The notes beneath the pieces were generated by a model that was not told the origin of the DNA, did not search any database, and saw nothing but the letters and a program-made list of their open reading frames with translations. From the NCBI GenBank assembly GCA_900642245.1, contig CAAAJI010000003.1, forward strand, positions 105,647 to 169,646: DNA of 64,000 nt, read 5' to 3'. Positions 9,184 to 22,098 of this stretch are shown piece by piece (position 1 is the stretch's first letter; each line of letters begins with the position of its first letter). The stretch is from Fragilaria radians. Lineage: Eukaryota > Bacillariophyta > Fragilariophyceae > Fragilariales > Fragilariaceae. A program made the translations under genes and the position numbers.

Positions 9184-12100
9184 ATGTCGAAATCAGGAAA
9201 CATGCAAAAAGAGATTGAGGTCCTAAATCGAGAGCTTGAAATTGCTGAATATGCTATCAATGGTCATGGTCATGCGAGAAGAAAGCCTCCACGAAGAATG
9301 ATGAGAGAAAGAACCAGGAAAAGAAAGTTGTTGGAAAAGGAAGATCACCATCGCGTCCCTGTGGGGAATGAAGAACGAACACGAGGATCACGGATAGCCA
9401 TGGATGAAAAGTTCCTTCAAGATAGTCATTTGTTGAATGGGAATACATTAGGTGAAAAAGCAAATGAATTAACGTCTGATGATGACGACGACGATACGTT
9501 AGATTCAAACGATAGTAATTACACAGAGAAAAACGCAGGGAACGAAACAGATGAAGATGTTGACGAAAATTTCGAAGAAATTGATGACGATGATGTAGAT
9601 GTTATTGCAACAGATGAGATCGAACACATCGATGGAGACTTCAGCAATCAGTATCAAAGTCCACATGACAATACATCCCAGAAAAAAGGAACTGAATCCA
9701 AAGCCTCAACATCATTCAAAAGCAAATCTATTAAAAGAAAATCCCGTAGGCGCACACTCTACCGAATGAAAAACTTTAAAAGTGTTCGAATGGCAGAACG
9801 TCACGGTGAGGCATTAGGGGCTCATGCCCGTGGTCAACCGCTTTTGGCAATCGAAAAATTACAGCAAGTGGCAGCGGATGCTCCGACGGCTCCTCAGGTA
9901 TACACATCTCTGGGAATGATTTATGAAGATATGCTCACTCAAGAAGACCCTAACAATTGGAAAGATTGTATTGAAGTTGCAAAGAAAGCTTATGGTTCCT
10001 ATCATATTGCTGCTGTCCTGTGCAAAAAAGATTACATGGTTTGGGTTCGAGCTGCCGATACGGCTAGAAAGATTGCTGATTTATTTACTGTTGCCATGAA
10101 AGAGAATCCTGAGGAATATCGAACTCACGTGCGATATTGGATCCAAGAAGCACAAAAGGATTACCAAACTGCCGACAACTTAAAGCCACCTGGACTCGAT
10201 GTACCTGTCAAATTGGCTGCAGCACACATGGACCTTGGAAATCTCAGCGACGCACTATCTATACTTACCAGTATTAAGAAACAAACATCAGGACATACTC
10301 ATAAAACCTGGATGCTCTACGCTGATCTCATGTTGAAGATCGGCTTCGAATGTCAACAATGGAATTCAGGAGTTGAATACAATAGGAATTATATGTTTCG
10401 TCGATGGCTGCGTAAGTATTCAAAATCCTTTGACTGGAAAGAGAGACGGTTACAAGCCTTAGTCTTGGCATTGGAAGCTGCCGCGGGTAGTGACAATTGC
10501 CGGGAAATTCTACAATGGGTAATGAATCGTGCGAAAGAAAAAGCAAAATTGTACAGCCAAGCTGCAGTACCAACTGCTGCAGAAGAAAAGACATCGGCAA
10601 CAGAAGCAACGTCTTCAACAACAACAAAGCCAATAACTGCATCAACAGTATTCACACAAACGATTACTCCCAATGTAGGCGATAGCAGTTATTGGTACAT
10701 TGATGATTACGATGCACAAGCGGGAGAGTCTACGATATCAGTGTGCGAAGCAACGATTCAAGAATCTAAAGGCGATGATATGGATCAACAGGCGGGAAAA
10801 AATCAATGCGATATTGACGCCTCAATATCCCACGGTTTGGAAGATGGTCTGACACAGAATCAGTCATCAACGGCGTCTGGTACCGCTCAGTTTTCTAACT
10901 CAAATATCATCACCGGCACAAACTCATCTCAAAATCGAAAAAATATCCCTGTATCGGCTTCTTGCTCCACAGTTTGCAGTATTGCTTCAGAACTCATGAA
11001 ACATTGCCTTGGATTGGATCAATACCTTGGTAGTCGACTTGTAGCAGAGAGCGTTTCGCTATACTTAAAGGCTCGTGCCGCCGTTCGAATGAAACGAGTA
11101 CAATCGACTTTAGACTTTCAGAGTCGACAGCAGAGTACTGCAACAGAAATATTACTTGGTCGCGAAGATTACGATGAGGTGAGAATTATACCTTTATTTT
11201 CTACTTTGGGTTTCACTTTCAAATCTCACTTTTTGCTCAGATGGTGGATGACGATTCTGTCTCGGAGGACGATGAAATTATTGACTATATTTCGGATGAG
11301 GACGCTATGGATGATGATCCTAAACTTTTATTGCTTTTAGAGAAGGGCGTTTTAACACCAGAACTGCAAGTTTTACTTGCTCTGAGTCTTATGGGAGAAG
11401 GAAAAAAAGATTTTCTTGCTGCCAAGTGTATTTTATCACTATCGGATCTTGAGAATGACTGTGATCATGCAATCCAAATCTCTGTAGTTGACAATGATCC
11501 AATCGGACATCCTGCCTGGCTACTGTATAGACATGCCATGACCGATCAGTTGAGAGCCGTATCCGCCTTGGCGTTTACCGCGGATATGTTGAAAAAGGTG
11601 AAGAAAGAAGAGATATGGGCGCACCTTGTGTCACCATATTTCCAACAAGCAATCGAGTCCATGCAAGCAAGTGGCATCCTCGTGAAAGCGTTAGAGGCAG
11701 AACGGTTGAAGGTGAATGATACTATCATCCGAAGAACTCAAGTACTGAAAATTGTCGCAGCAGGAACCAGATACAATGTTTTCCAATGCTTACGCGAGCT
11801 TCCACATAACGAGAGAGCGGATGAAGAAGTTAACAGATGTATTGAACAGGTTTCATGCACATTCAAGTACCTGTGGCACATCGATGAAAGCGGTCTACCA
11901 TCCAAGAGTAGTACTGAGGTAAGTTTTGGTCTGACAGTTCTTTCAACATCATAAGCGTCCTTAATTTCAATCACTTTAGGCCCTTGAAATTGTTGGACAT
12001 ATATTCCGTCTCATTGATTTTGTCAAAGATCAAGAGGCTATCCTCGAGAAAGTTGAGGCATTAGTGGATTGTTTAGTTGGTAGTAGCAACAGCGACGAGC

Positions 12101-13696
12101 CTCAAAACGAAAGTCTTTATAATACTGAATGGGCAAGGTTGCCCATGTCCTCCTCATGGCAAAGTGACAGAGATCGCTTGCTGTCGCTTCGAGCTTATAA
12201 TCTTTGTGTTGCCAATAGTGTTTCGCTCTTTTCAGGATGGGAAAATATGGAATTCAATCTTGACTTAATGCAACGCAAAAGGAAAAATAATTACTTTGGC
12301 ATTACTCTACGTGAAGGAAGGATTATTGGTCTTTTGACTTCGGATATAAAACAGCAACTGTCCGAGGCTTGGTCGCTGGCAAAGGTGGCAACGGGTTTAG
12401 ATTACAATTTTTCCGAAAGTCATGAGAAAGCACTGGATTTTCTTGTTAATGAAAATCAGCTTACCTTACCAAGAGAAAATGAAGCTGCTATCGCAGCATA
12501 TGGAGAACGGGTCGCACTTAATTTTCTTTTGGACTTCGCAAAATTATGCCTAAAAGTTGCCTCGAATGGAAAATGTACTTCGAACACAAGGCTTATTAAA
12601 TCTGCTATGTCATTCCTTCTTCCGGTAGTGAGTAGCATATCATAATTTTTGTTGTCGTCATTTCCGGAAAGGAAAATTCTCACCCATCGTCATCTTAATA
12701 TTCAAGACTCAATTCAGTGTTCTGGATCACATCTGGGATACATCTCTTGGAAGAGCCACTGGATCTCTAGCAGGTTTGGATGAATGGCGCATCCTGGCAG
12801 GACGTGCTCAGACTCGAATTTCACAATCCTTAGCTCCCAAACCCCTTCGCAAGCATCAGAGACGCGCTGTAGAGCAATGGTATCAAACAGAACTATCACT
12901 CATCACTCGAATTGTTGTTGTTCCAATAAAATGTCTGAATTCAATTTGGAACGATCATGAATGTGATGTGGAGACAAATCTAGCAGACGCTGTCGAATAC
13001 CAAGAACGACTACACAACGAAGTCATTCAACTACGAATGAGCTCTACAGAGCTAAGAGTCCAAAAATCCAGTCTTAAGGTAACTTTAGCATTGTTAGAGA
13101 TGATACCTCATGTACAGAATCCATTCTTATTGCTCCAACAAGCTGCCTTATTTGCCAGTCAGTGTGCTAAAGGGGGTGACATGGATGTCCATTTTAAGAT
13201 AGACTTGCCTCTTGTACATGAATGTTCCGCAATGAACGCTCTTTCCATTTTGGCTCGAGCCGAATGTCTCCAAGCTGTTCATTTTTCTGAAGAAGCAACC
13301 TTTCTGTGCAGCTTTGTAGTTCGTTGTTGCCAATTCCATCGTGAACGGTCTCAACTAGGCGCCATGTGGACGCCTCAATGGAAAGTCATTGGTATCACGG
13401 CCTACAATGTGGCAATGGCTACCAGGAGCACCATTTGCTCCACACAATTCGATAAAGATTCGCAGAGAAAAGCTCTCGAAATTTGGGACGATGAAACATT
13501 GAGTGAGCTTGAACGTTGTCGTGCGGATGCTATTGCAACGAAGAAAAGTATTGATGGAGACTTCGTGGCTAATGAACCTTCGCTTGAGGAGGAAGACGAT
13601 AAAATTATTGATGAAAATGAGTTGGCAGAAATAAGCTTTAATGACTCAGAATGCACTCCACATGAATACTTGATTCAGGCTATTGCTGAGGTCTGA
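9184..13696 (+). CDS. GTF3C3: TFIIIC TPR subunit (GTF3C3 / Tfc4 type)
   Basis: Four exons: 9184-11178, 11241-11918, 11980-12627 and 12707-13696. All junctions are phase 0 with GT-AG introns of 62, 61 and 79 bp; the product is about 1436 residues. The N-terminus is charged and acidic (runs of Asp/Glu, about 100-150). A TPR array begins after the basic stretch RRTLYRMKNFKSVRMAERHGEALGAHARGQPLLAIEKLQQV. It continues with repeat-like helices APQVYTSLGMIYEDM and WVRAADTARKIADLF, matching the TFIIIC102/Tfc4 family, which bridges TFIIIC to TFIIIB on tRNA and 5S genes for RNA polymerase III. Exon 4 resumes with VLDHIWDTSLGRA. The protein is longer than human (886) or yeast (1025) homologues. Most of the excess is a low-complexity Thr/Ser/Ala/Gln insert at about 455-600. 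The third donor could be three bases upstream (12625), also in frame. Confidence 0.85.
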
Positions 13697-15089
13697 GTTG
13701 CGTGTAACGGAATTAATCATTGGAAAATTAGGCACGTTTATAACTAAAGTCTTGCGAAGTATAGTAATACCGGATAATAATCTCGTCAGGAACATACATT
13801 AAATATACTGAATCAATCCATTACACACTCTGTGTTGACCTTTGTTAAAGTTAAGACATCACAAAAGAAATATCTTTCTTGTAAACATGAAAAGCTTGTA
13901 CAAAGTTTGGATTTCACACGACAAGTGTACTATCCCAGTTCCATTGTTGACTCAAGAACGTTTGTAACCAAATTATTTTGTTCGTGATGAAACAGAGTTT
14001 TCATTAACTGAGCTAGAAAGTTCATATGAAAAGAAAGCCTAGGTTTGACCTGAAAGGCAATGGAGAATTATAAATTTGTTGACTATCCTACTCCAAAGTC
14101 TAATTTTGGGAATGTAACCAGAAATAAAGTGTGAATGGATGTAGAAAAACTTCAGAATCTGATACTGAAGTTGATTTTTGGGATGGTTGGTAACAGGTAT
14201 AATGGAAGATGTTGAACCAGTTCAATTCCACAAACCCTGTAATCATCTAAACCAAATGCATGAAATGATATTTTGCATATTGTAAATTTTCTTACAGGGT
14301 ACTTCCTTACTGCATTTGTGAAAAACTAATGATACTCTCAAAGGTTCAGATAGGTCCTATAGATGCTTCTGATTGGTTTGTTTGCTTAGTCATTTCTACG
14401 TCTCTATTACATAGGATGAGGGTAGGTAAAACTAGATTTATACGCTTCAGTGAGTGTAGGGATGTGGTTGTTGAGTGCTTATAGTGAGAGGTTAGGTTTG
14501 GGTGCAAATGCAGCTTTGAGATGCTATACGCATACATTTATGGTGTTGAAAAATGTATTTCCATAATCACCCTTTCTGATCATGTGTAGTGAACTTGTCG
14601 TGATTAGTCGGGAAAGACTTAAATAGATTGATTATGAAATGGGAATCTTAAAGGGCGATGATCCTACGTTGACCTTGTCAAAGGTGTATCGCTCGAGGAC
14701 GTAAATCTCCAACCCTATTTTTCAAGCTCTTCTTTCATTGCTTCAATGTAAGAAATGTTTTCTCCGAAGTCGACCAGCTTTTCATTTCGTAGGCATCATA
14801 CGAAGCCTTAATTATTTACTTGAATTAGGCAACTTCAACATTTGATACTTAAACTTATTATCAGGAAATCGGAAATATTGCTCAAGAAACTAATGTGCAC
14901 TGGTTACCGTGATCGGAATCATTGTCGTATACAGTGGCAGACAATAATATAGCCCTGTGCAGTTTTGGAAGCTGGCATTTGTCCTGAGACTTATTGTCAG
15001 ATATTTAAAACTCTTTCAGAAGAAAGGACTTTTTAAGTTCAAGATTTTAAGGAGTATCGCGATGCAGGGACCACATAGAAATTAATCAG
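13697..15089. other. Intergenic
   Basis: About 1.4 kb of AT-rich sequence. No ORF with family features, no tandem array and no RNA gene recognised. Confidence 0.55.
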
Positions 15090-15713
15090 ATGATAATTCC
15101 AAGCAATCTTCGGCTGGACACACCTTATGCGAAGTCGAGAGAAAAAAGTTCGATGATTGAAAAAATTTCAAAGCAAATGGATAAAGAACCTAGACATATT
15201 CGATTTCATGATATCGTCACAGTTCGAGAGTCAATTCACATCAATGATTTATCTCAGGAAGAGATACAAAGTTGTTGGTATTCCAAGCAGGAATACAATC
15301 AAATCAAGGAAGAAATAAGACTGACAGTTGCTTCTATACAATCAGGAAGATATGAAGGTGAAACAGATAAAGACTCTCTACGCGGCCTCGAGTGTCGACT
15401 ACAGAAAAATTCGCACAGAAGGAAGAGAGTTAAAATGTATGGTATGATGGTCGTTTTGGGAGAGCAAGAAGAGCAAGACATGACAGGAAGATCAGATCCC
15501 ATTGCAATTGCACAAGCCTACTTTTCTGTCACGCAACAATGCGTCGCATTGGCACATAAAATTGCGCTAGTTGATGAAGCGGTGGCCTATGGATACCAAT
15601 ATGTAGACACAAATATCAACAAATCAAGAAAAGTGAAGTCCATAAAGCAGATTATTACATCTCGTTTACTTCGGAGAGGCAAGAGGCAGGAAAAAGATCC
15701 AAATAAAAAATAG
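15090..15713 (+). CDS. Diatom-type conserved protein of unknown function
   Basis: Single exon, 207 residues. The core reads IRFHDIVTVRESIHINDLSQ, then EEIQSCWYSKQEYNQIKEEI, then RGLECR and a basic run HRRKRVKMYG, then LGEQEEQD. A short segment with V-R-E-x-x-H-I-x-D-L and W-Y-x-x-x-E-Y-x-x-I, followed by a Gly-Leu-Glu-x-R block and a helical C-terminus, recurs in many small diatom proteins with no assigned function. No signal peptide or membrane helix is visible, so it is probably cytosolic or nuclear. The C-terminus is strongly basic (SRLLRRGKRQEKDPNKK). The ATG at 15090 is used; an internal Met (residue 22) is possible. It has no close neighbours. The family link rests on memory of the motif, not on a search. 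Confidence 0.75.
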   Translation: MIIPSNLRLDTPYAKSREKSSMIEKISKQMDKEPRHIRFHDIVTVRESIHINDLSQEEIQSCWYSKQEYNQIKEEIRLTVASIQSGRYEGETDKDSLRGLECRLQKNSHRRKRVKMYGMMVVLGEQEEQDMTGRSDPIAIAQAYFSVTQQCVALAHKIALVDEAVAYGYQYVDTNINKSRKVKSIKQIITSRLLRRGKRQEKDPNKK

Positions 15714-18380
15714 GGACGTTTCACCGAAGGCAAATGATAACACACATTGAGAATCAGCACTGGTCGAAACGATGAAAAAGAGAAAGATCGAAAATAAGAC
15801 CAGATGCATGTGTGAGGGGAAGCATCGAAGCGAAATGAATAAATGGAGACTAAAGCAGATTTAAATTCACAAATTCCATGGAATGTGAAAATTGTCGATA
15901 CGACATGATAAATTTAGATCGTGCTTCTAGTCCTTGGGAATAATCTTTAACATTTTTCAAGTAATTTTCGTGGCATTCTTATCATAGCGAGATTTGTAGG
16001 ATTATTAAACTTCAGAATGGTTTTATCAAGGAGGGACCATAGAGACAAGGGCTTGTTTTTTGCGTAAGAATTCCAAAAATATAGAAAAACAAGAAGCATA
16101 GGAAGGCTCAAGTGGCTCCGAGAAATTCCCAAGTTTAATGCATTTGCGACAACAAACAGTTTTTCCCCACACTATTTTAAGTCCATTCCCATCATATTGC
16201 TTTTTCTACACCCTTCTTCTTGAGATTTGCTTCACATTAACTCAATTTTAACTTCCTTTTTAATTCCGTCAATTGCGTGTAGACTTCAATTTTAATAAAT
16301 TGATCATGATACATTCTGTATTTACGCCTATCTGGCACAGGTAAAATCCAGAGATCAACTACGCGATTCTCTTTGCAATCTCCACTATTGTTGTTCAAAT
16401 AGCACACAATTATTGTCAATATGATTGGTGTGTAGGATATGATGCAAGATTGTTATCGAAGTAGTTAAATTGTTGACTGAGATTCTCAAATTTTCCAAAA
16501 ATTGAATAACTTGCGTCTTGGACCTCGAGTCCATATTCGATTATTTGAACCTCTCATTATATCTAAGCATTGAGGCTGAATTTCATAAAGATTTATGGGC
16601 TGAATGGGATACTGTTAACGACTTAAATGGCGAAAGGCGGTCTCACAAGAAGTCGAAGAAATGAGCGCAAATGGAGTCCCGAAGAAAATTTAAAAATCTA
16701 AGATATATAACGGTCGCATATGCATTCCAAATATTTGGGTAGTAACAATGGAATTTTTCGCGCGTGGCTTGGAGCCATGCCAGATATGTCTAACTAAAGA
16801 AAGACAATTTATGACACGCAAGAGAATCTTTAAAAAAGCTTGTTTCTGCATTTAAAGGATGTCGCTTTAAACAGAATTCAGTTGTGCCATGTCCTTTGAT
16901 GAAGCCTTCTGACCATAGAATTATGATTTTGATTTATCTTGACATGACTAGTAAACAATCTCAGAAACTATGACTTTGCCTTAAACAGGATTTAAAATAT
17001 TCTTTGAGTTGCAGGGTTTATGTCAACCAAGATAGGATAATAGCGTATGTGATGCAATTTTGTGTGATTGAGAATTTGGAAGAGAGTTTGGGGATTAAAT
17101 CAAGAATTAAGTGAACATGGGACACCAGGAACCTCGTTTCAGAATTCTAATGCCAGTTGACAACATTGATAGGATTGATACGAAATTGCAATCAAGAAAC
17201 ATATCAAGTATGTGTAAGGTATTGTTTCTAATTTACTTCTCAATTGGCAAATGAGAGGCAAACTACCAGCATATCAGGTACCAAGAAGTCAGGATCAAAG
17301 TCCTATAAACAACTTTGCCCAGCAACAGGCATGGCTAAAGAGCAAAAATATATGAAAGAAAAATTGTCAACAATATTTAGAAACAATTTAATGAATATGT
17401 AAAGAAGACAATAACAGCTGAATCTCATGGATTCAAAAAGGATAGAAGTGTGTTATTGGACCTGGCAATAAAAGCACATCAAAAAGTGCAAACTCCAGAC
17501 CACAGGTATGGATATGGTATCAAATGTATAGGCCATGCACATTGCACCAAAAATACTGTTATAGATCATGCCAAGAAAGAAAAATTTATTGAAAATCCAG
17601 TGCAGCATTATACTGATGATACAACAATAGCAATACGGTTAGTAGGGGAGGGAAGCAACCCAAAGTTAGAATGCCTGAAAAATAATCAATTGTGAAAGAC
17701 CATACATAATTAAGATAATACCTGGAAGTGAGACATTGACCTACAATATCAATTAAATCAAAGGAAATAATTGATTAGTTGGAGGTTAAGATTCAAAATA
17801 GTTCACAAGATTGTGATAACTGAATGCTCGATGATGAAGATCCCAAAGGAGATGAGGATATTCAGAGAGTAAAGAACTTTAATAAGCTTGACAGTTGCAT
17901 CAAGTATCGCGAATATTATAGATTCATGGAAATGAGCAGATTGTTTGCTCAGGAGCCCCCTAATGTGACACCTTTGATGACAATCTTCCTTTACTGTTGT
18001 CACTGTCTTCATAACTCATGACACCTGCAGGTTGTTCCTTGTTCGGATTAGGATAAATCTCTAAGCATTTGTTTTATGAGGAAGGGGAGGTCAAAAACAT
18101 CTTGAGTAACTTGGAAGCTACAGCTGTACTGGATTGTTTTAGAAACAACCAGTAAATTTATATTCATTCTTGGACATTCTTGATCTTTTTTCTGGAAGTA
18201 TTGCTGCTGCATTGGGTTATTGGTGATCTTCTTAAGTGTTGGTGTAGTCATGAATAAGCAAAATGCTCATAAAAATGAATTGGAAAATGACTCTTTCAAA
18301 ATAGATTCTGATTACTTAATTTATGTTGATGTAGGATATGTGATAGAATGATTAAGAAATAACACAGTCTTAAAGCGCAT

Positions 18381-18575
18381 GTTGAACTTGAAATGGGAAG
18401 AAGACAATTGCAACCTGTAAAGCCTGTAGTACAGTTGCCAATCAAGCTTGAAGATGGTAGAAGTTAATTGTATCTTGTGAAGCTTAAGGTGCAGTTGTCT
18501 ATCAAGCTTGATGTGGGAAAAGACGAGCACTGCACATGAAGCCCAAACAACAGCTATCCATTGAACTAGAACAAC
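18381..18575 (+). repeat. Degenerate 60-bp-period tandem repeat, about 3.3 units
   Basis: Units start at 18381, 18441, 18501 and 18561 with exact 60-bp spacing. Each opens with a variant of atcaagcttga and ends near acagttgcca. In the plus frame the first units read VELEMGRRQLQPVKPVVQLP, then IKLEDGRS followed by a stop. The array is therefore a decayed 20-residue protein repeat. A possible more eroded unit lies just upstream (18321-18380). Confidence 0.75.
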
Positions 18576-19555
18576 TTTAGTTTCTGTATAGACTCACAGT
18601 CAAAAAGACAAAGGAAAATGTTGGAGACCATTGAAAAACCTTTGAAAATTAAAACGTCTGTTGTATTTAGGTTATTCTTTCTTTGTGATTTCAATGCATC
18701 CAATGTTCTTGAAGCAGCAGGATTGAACCATCTTTGCAGCACTGTTTTTGGAGCTTAGGCTTTCGAGCCAAACTACTTCCTGCTCTCTTGTAAGAACTCA
18801 TCACCAACTTGATTTACACATTCCTTATGAAATTGCATTATCTTGATTCATCTGGTTCCACGCTCCAAAAAAGTTATTTAACCAAACAAGCCTCCCAAAT
18901 CAGCGATATGATTTTCTTAAGTTAATCATCGTGTAAAAGCATGATTGCAGGGTATCCCACTAACTCTCAGAGCTTTCACTCAATCTATGATAATATTTCC
19001 TGCATCTTTTTCTTCGTCACTACATTTCTTTTTTGTCCCCACATAAATTATGAGCCTCTTGAGCACATAGTAACTCTTGAGGAGAACTTGTTTTTTTGGG
19101 ACCAAATAATTGGCTCAAAAGTAGCAGTTGATGTACATCCCCCATCCACCGCCGAATTCCATTACTATTTTCTTCTTGAAAACCTGTTCCATTTTGACCT
19201 GGCTCAAATTAGACCATAAAGAGTTTGGAACTTGCACTCCTTCCTAAATTGCACTGCTGTTCTTGGTCCTTTAAATCCAAAGACAGCTCCTATACCACTA
19301 CTACTGCATTCACCTTCCGAGGCTTTGCTTTCCCCTTGCATTATTATTGCATTGAAGGAACATAAATCTTTCATGGACCACTTTTCATTAAAATAGGTAA
19401 CTCAAAGAACAATCTTTGCAATCATCTATAATCAAAGCCCAGAGCTCATAGCCTACAAAGTTCTCGACTATATTTAAAGTTAAGTCTCTCGCCTGCATTT
19501 ATTCCTTCCTATGGTAAGGATTTTCTCATTATCTTCCGCAAATCAATTGTAATGC

Positions 19556-19599
19556 CATCATTTGTAATATCTTCGAGCATCATTTGTAATATCTTCGAG
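19556..19599. repeat. Perfect 22-bp tandem duplication
   Basis: The 22-mer catcatttgtaatatcttcgag (split here as catcatttgtaa + tatcttcgag) occurs twice head to tail with no mismatch. It is a local replication-slippage product in non-coding sequence. Confidence 0.9.
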
Positions 19600-20502
19600 A
19601 GCCTTATTTGTTATAAAAGGTTAAACCCTGTAACAGACTTCACTGCAATTACAAAAGATGGGCCACATAGGGCATCAATCAATGTTCAGCTAGCGTCACC
19701 AAAGATAATGTATTTGCAATTCACTTTTTTAAACTGCTATTATCCCCAGATTGTTGCAATATTTACAGAGTCTGAGATTGTATTTGCATGACAACATTCA
19801 AGTCATAGAGGAAGTGCTGGTTTTTGAACAATCATTTATAATGTGACTATACAACATTTAAAATAGTAGATGACAGAATGATGTTCTCGATAAAAAATTC
19901 TTGTAAAAGACTCCTCTAGCGATGATCAGGAATACTTGCACTATGCTGAGTTGCACAATGTGAAATTATGATAGATTTTGATATTGTTTCTAAAATTGAT
20001 CTTGATGTGATTCTTGTCATCAACGTCCATGTCGCCCCATCACAAGGGCTTACGTCACTCGTTTTTTGGACATATGTGTCCAGATCAGCTGTGGTATGAT
20101 CTAATTGTGATCGACTGAATATTGCTTATTTCAATAAAGATATTAGAAGAAATTACTTTCTTTTTAGCTCATACCTCAAGGTACAACAACACTGATGATA
20201 GCTGACTTGGGAGTAGCATTATAGGGAATAAATTGGATCTATATCAGGACAAGATACTTCTAAATATCCTTTTGATCAAATAATCATTTACCTCAGCTAA
20301 ATGATATCCATAATTAACTGATAGCATTCCTCTTGGAAGGTCAGGTAATCTCCATGGCTGCAGAATTTTTTGTAATAGAATGACAGTTGATTCTGTTCTG
20401 TTGTCGCAGAATAAATTAGCATCAGCTTTGATGGTGCTTGAAATTGTTCGTTTCTTCATAGCCTTCGTGTGTACATTTTGGCGAACTACAATTTTTTGAC
20501 GT

Positions 20503-22098
20503 ATGAAAATTCTTGAGAAAGAAAATGCCTTTAGGGTTATTTTATCGATGATGTCCAACAAAACGACAAATATAGAGAACGACGTAAATGCAGCATCTCA
20601 AACTCAAAAGTCCTCCACATGCATATCCCTGAAAAATGTGATCATCTTGTTGACTTTGCTGCAATACATTCGATCGTCGTATCAGTCTCAAGCAATGAAG
20701 TCCAACTTTAAATTGCAACTTAAAAACAACGCTTCAAATCATACTGTCAATCCAGAGAGTGCTACCGTGTTTATGGAAGGTAGTCACAATTATACAATTC
20801 CGTTATATTCAATTGAGTCAATTGCAAACCTCGTGAATCAGTTGGTATACCTCCCTGGTCTTATTCTGATATATGATCCTGCCACGGACAGGATTCATGT
20901 CTATTCCATTGCTCCTCCATGGCTCCGAATACATAAGCATTGCTTTCGATGTGAAAATCACATTCCGATTGTTGTACAGGCTTTGTGGAAATTTCCTCGT
21001 CTTTTGCCAAGTAATAAACCGCTCCAGATTTTTCTATCCGAAAGTGATTTTCCGTATGTCAACATGGAAAGTTTTGAACAAGTAAAAAATCAAATTAGCT
21101 ACTCAAGCCAAGGCAATGCTACAACAAGCACCTTTTGTCCTTGGCTTCAGTTTGGATCAGTCCCTCGTAATTCTTCTTGGTTTCCAAATGTCTATGCTTT
21201 CCCTTGCTTGGATTTCTTAAAGTGTCTCATGGAATGGAATAGTTTTCGTATTTCTAATGGGAACAAAACAGTTCAGAGGCCTGATATGATATGCAATTCT
21301 TGGCAGCTACCACAGAATGATGTGCCTTGGGAAACTCTGTATCCCATTTTATTTTGGAGAGGTAAGGATTATGGCTTCCTACACACTTTGAGTTTCAAAC
21401 ACTTTGAAAATCCCTATTTAGTTCCTGAAATTCCATTTTTGCCACGACGATTGCTCATGGCAATGTCCTCAAACTATTCTTGGATCAATGCTTCTTGGAG
21501 TGATCAGTTGACATGGATATCACTTGATGAACAAAAGCTATACAAATATCATATTGATGTTGGTGGTGCTGGTGGAACATCATGGACCGGAACAATCAAT
21601 AAAATGGCAATGCCTGGAGTGCTCTTCCACCATGAAACACCATCTAAAGACTGGTTTTATGACAATTTAAAGGCTTGGGATCACTACATACCCATACGTA
21701 CAGACCTCTCTGATTTGCAGTCGCAATATGAATGGGCTGAAAATAATCAAGAAAAAGCACAAAGGATAGCAGAGAATGCAACCAGGTTTGTAAGAAGCTT
21801 ACTATCATACACCAATTTGCAACTTCAATATGAAAGATATTTTGGTCAAGAAGGCCTTTTGCACAATATTATAGATGCATATACTGCAAAGAACTTGTCA
21901 ACACTTGCAATTATTCTAACCAATTATACAAATCAATGGAATTTTAAGCTTCATGAAGTTGTAATATGCTCAAGACAATTCTGTGATATACAAGCTAGAC
22001 CCAAGAAATTTCTTCGAATTACACTGGATGCAGAAAGAAGATCTAGATTCATTAGAAACATGCGCAAGTTTGGAAAGTTTGATACAGTTATGACTTAA
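20503..22098 (+). CDS. GT90 (CAP10-like) glycosyltransferase
   Basis: Single exon, 531 residues. A hydrophobic stretch (LKNVIILLTLLQYI, about 45-58) near the N-terminus fits a type II Golgi anchor, followed by a lumenal region with many N-x-S/T sequons. The C-terminal half has the CAP10/GT90 blocks: PILFWRGKDYG, an Arg-rich RRLLMAMSS, LYKYHIDVGGAGGTSWTG (equivalent of the family's K-Y-x-x-D-x-x-G), then HYIPIRTDLSDL and the helical AENNQEKAQRIAENA. GT90 enzymes transfer xylose or glucose onto glycoproteins or polysaccharides; the donor and acceptor here cannot be read. The start could be 20503 or the Met pair at about residues 16-17. It may modify surface glycoproteins like those at 47.8 and 53 kb, but that is inference. 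Confidence 0.87.
   Translation: MKILEKENAFRVILSMMSNKTTNIENDVNAASQTQKSSTCISLKNVIILLTLLQYIRSSYQSQAMKSNFKLQLKNNASNHTVNPESATVFMEGSHNYTIPLYSIESIANLVNQLVYLPGLILIYDPATDRIHVYSIAPPWLRIHKHCFRCENHIPIVVQALWKFPRLLPSNKPLQIFLSESDFPYVNMESFEQVKNQISYSSQGNATTSTFCPWLQFGSVPRNSSWFPNVYAFPCLDFLKCLMEWNSFRISNGNKTVQRPDMICNSWQLPQNDVPWETLYPILFWRGKDYGFLHTLSFKHFENPYLVPEIPFLPRRLLMAMSSNYSWINASWSDQLTWISLDEQKLYKYHIDVGGAGGTSWTGTINKMAMPGVLFHHETPSKDWFYDNLKAWDHYIPIRTDLSDLQSQYEWAENNQEKAQRIAENATRFVRSLLSYTNLQLQYERYFGQEGLLHNIIDAYTAKNLSTLAIILTNYTNQWNFKLHEVVICSRQFCDIQARPKKFLRITLDAERRSRFIRNMRKFGKFDTVMT

Larger units (their letters stand above)
15714..20502. other. Gene-poor region with decayed repeats
   Basis: Nearly 4.8 kb with only short frames, none recognisable. 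It contains the 60-bp-period array (18381-18575) and a 22-bp duplication (19556-19599). Short coding-like stretches (for example 17450-17695 and 17824-18021) are broken by stops and may be an old transposable element, but I could not assign a family. Confidence 0.5.

Noticed and set aside
17450..17695. 81-codon ORF as a gene
   Set aside because: No Met-context, family or neighbouring exon support; lies in decayed, repeat-bearing sequence.
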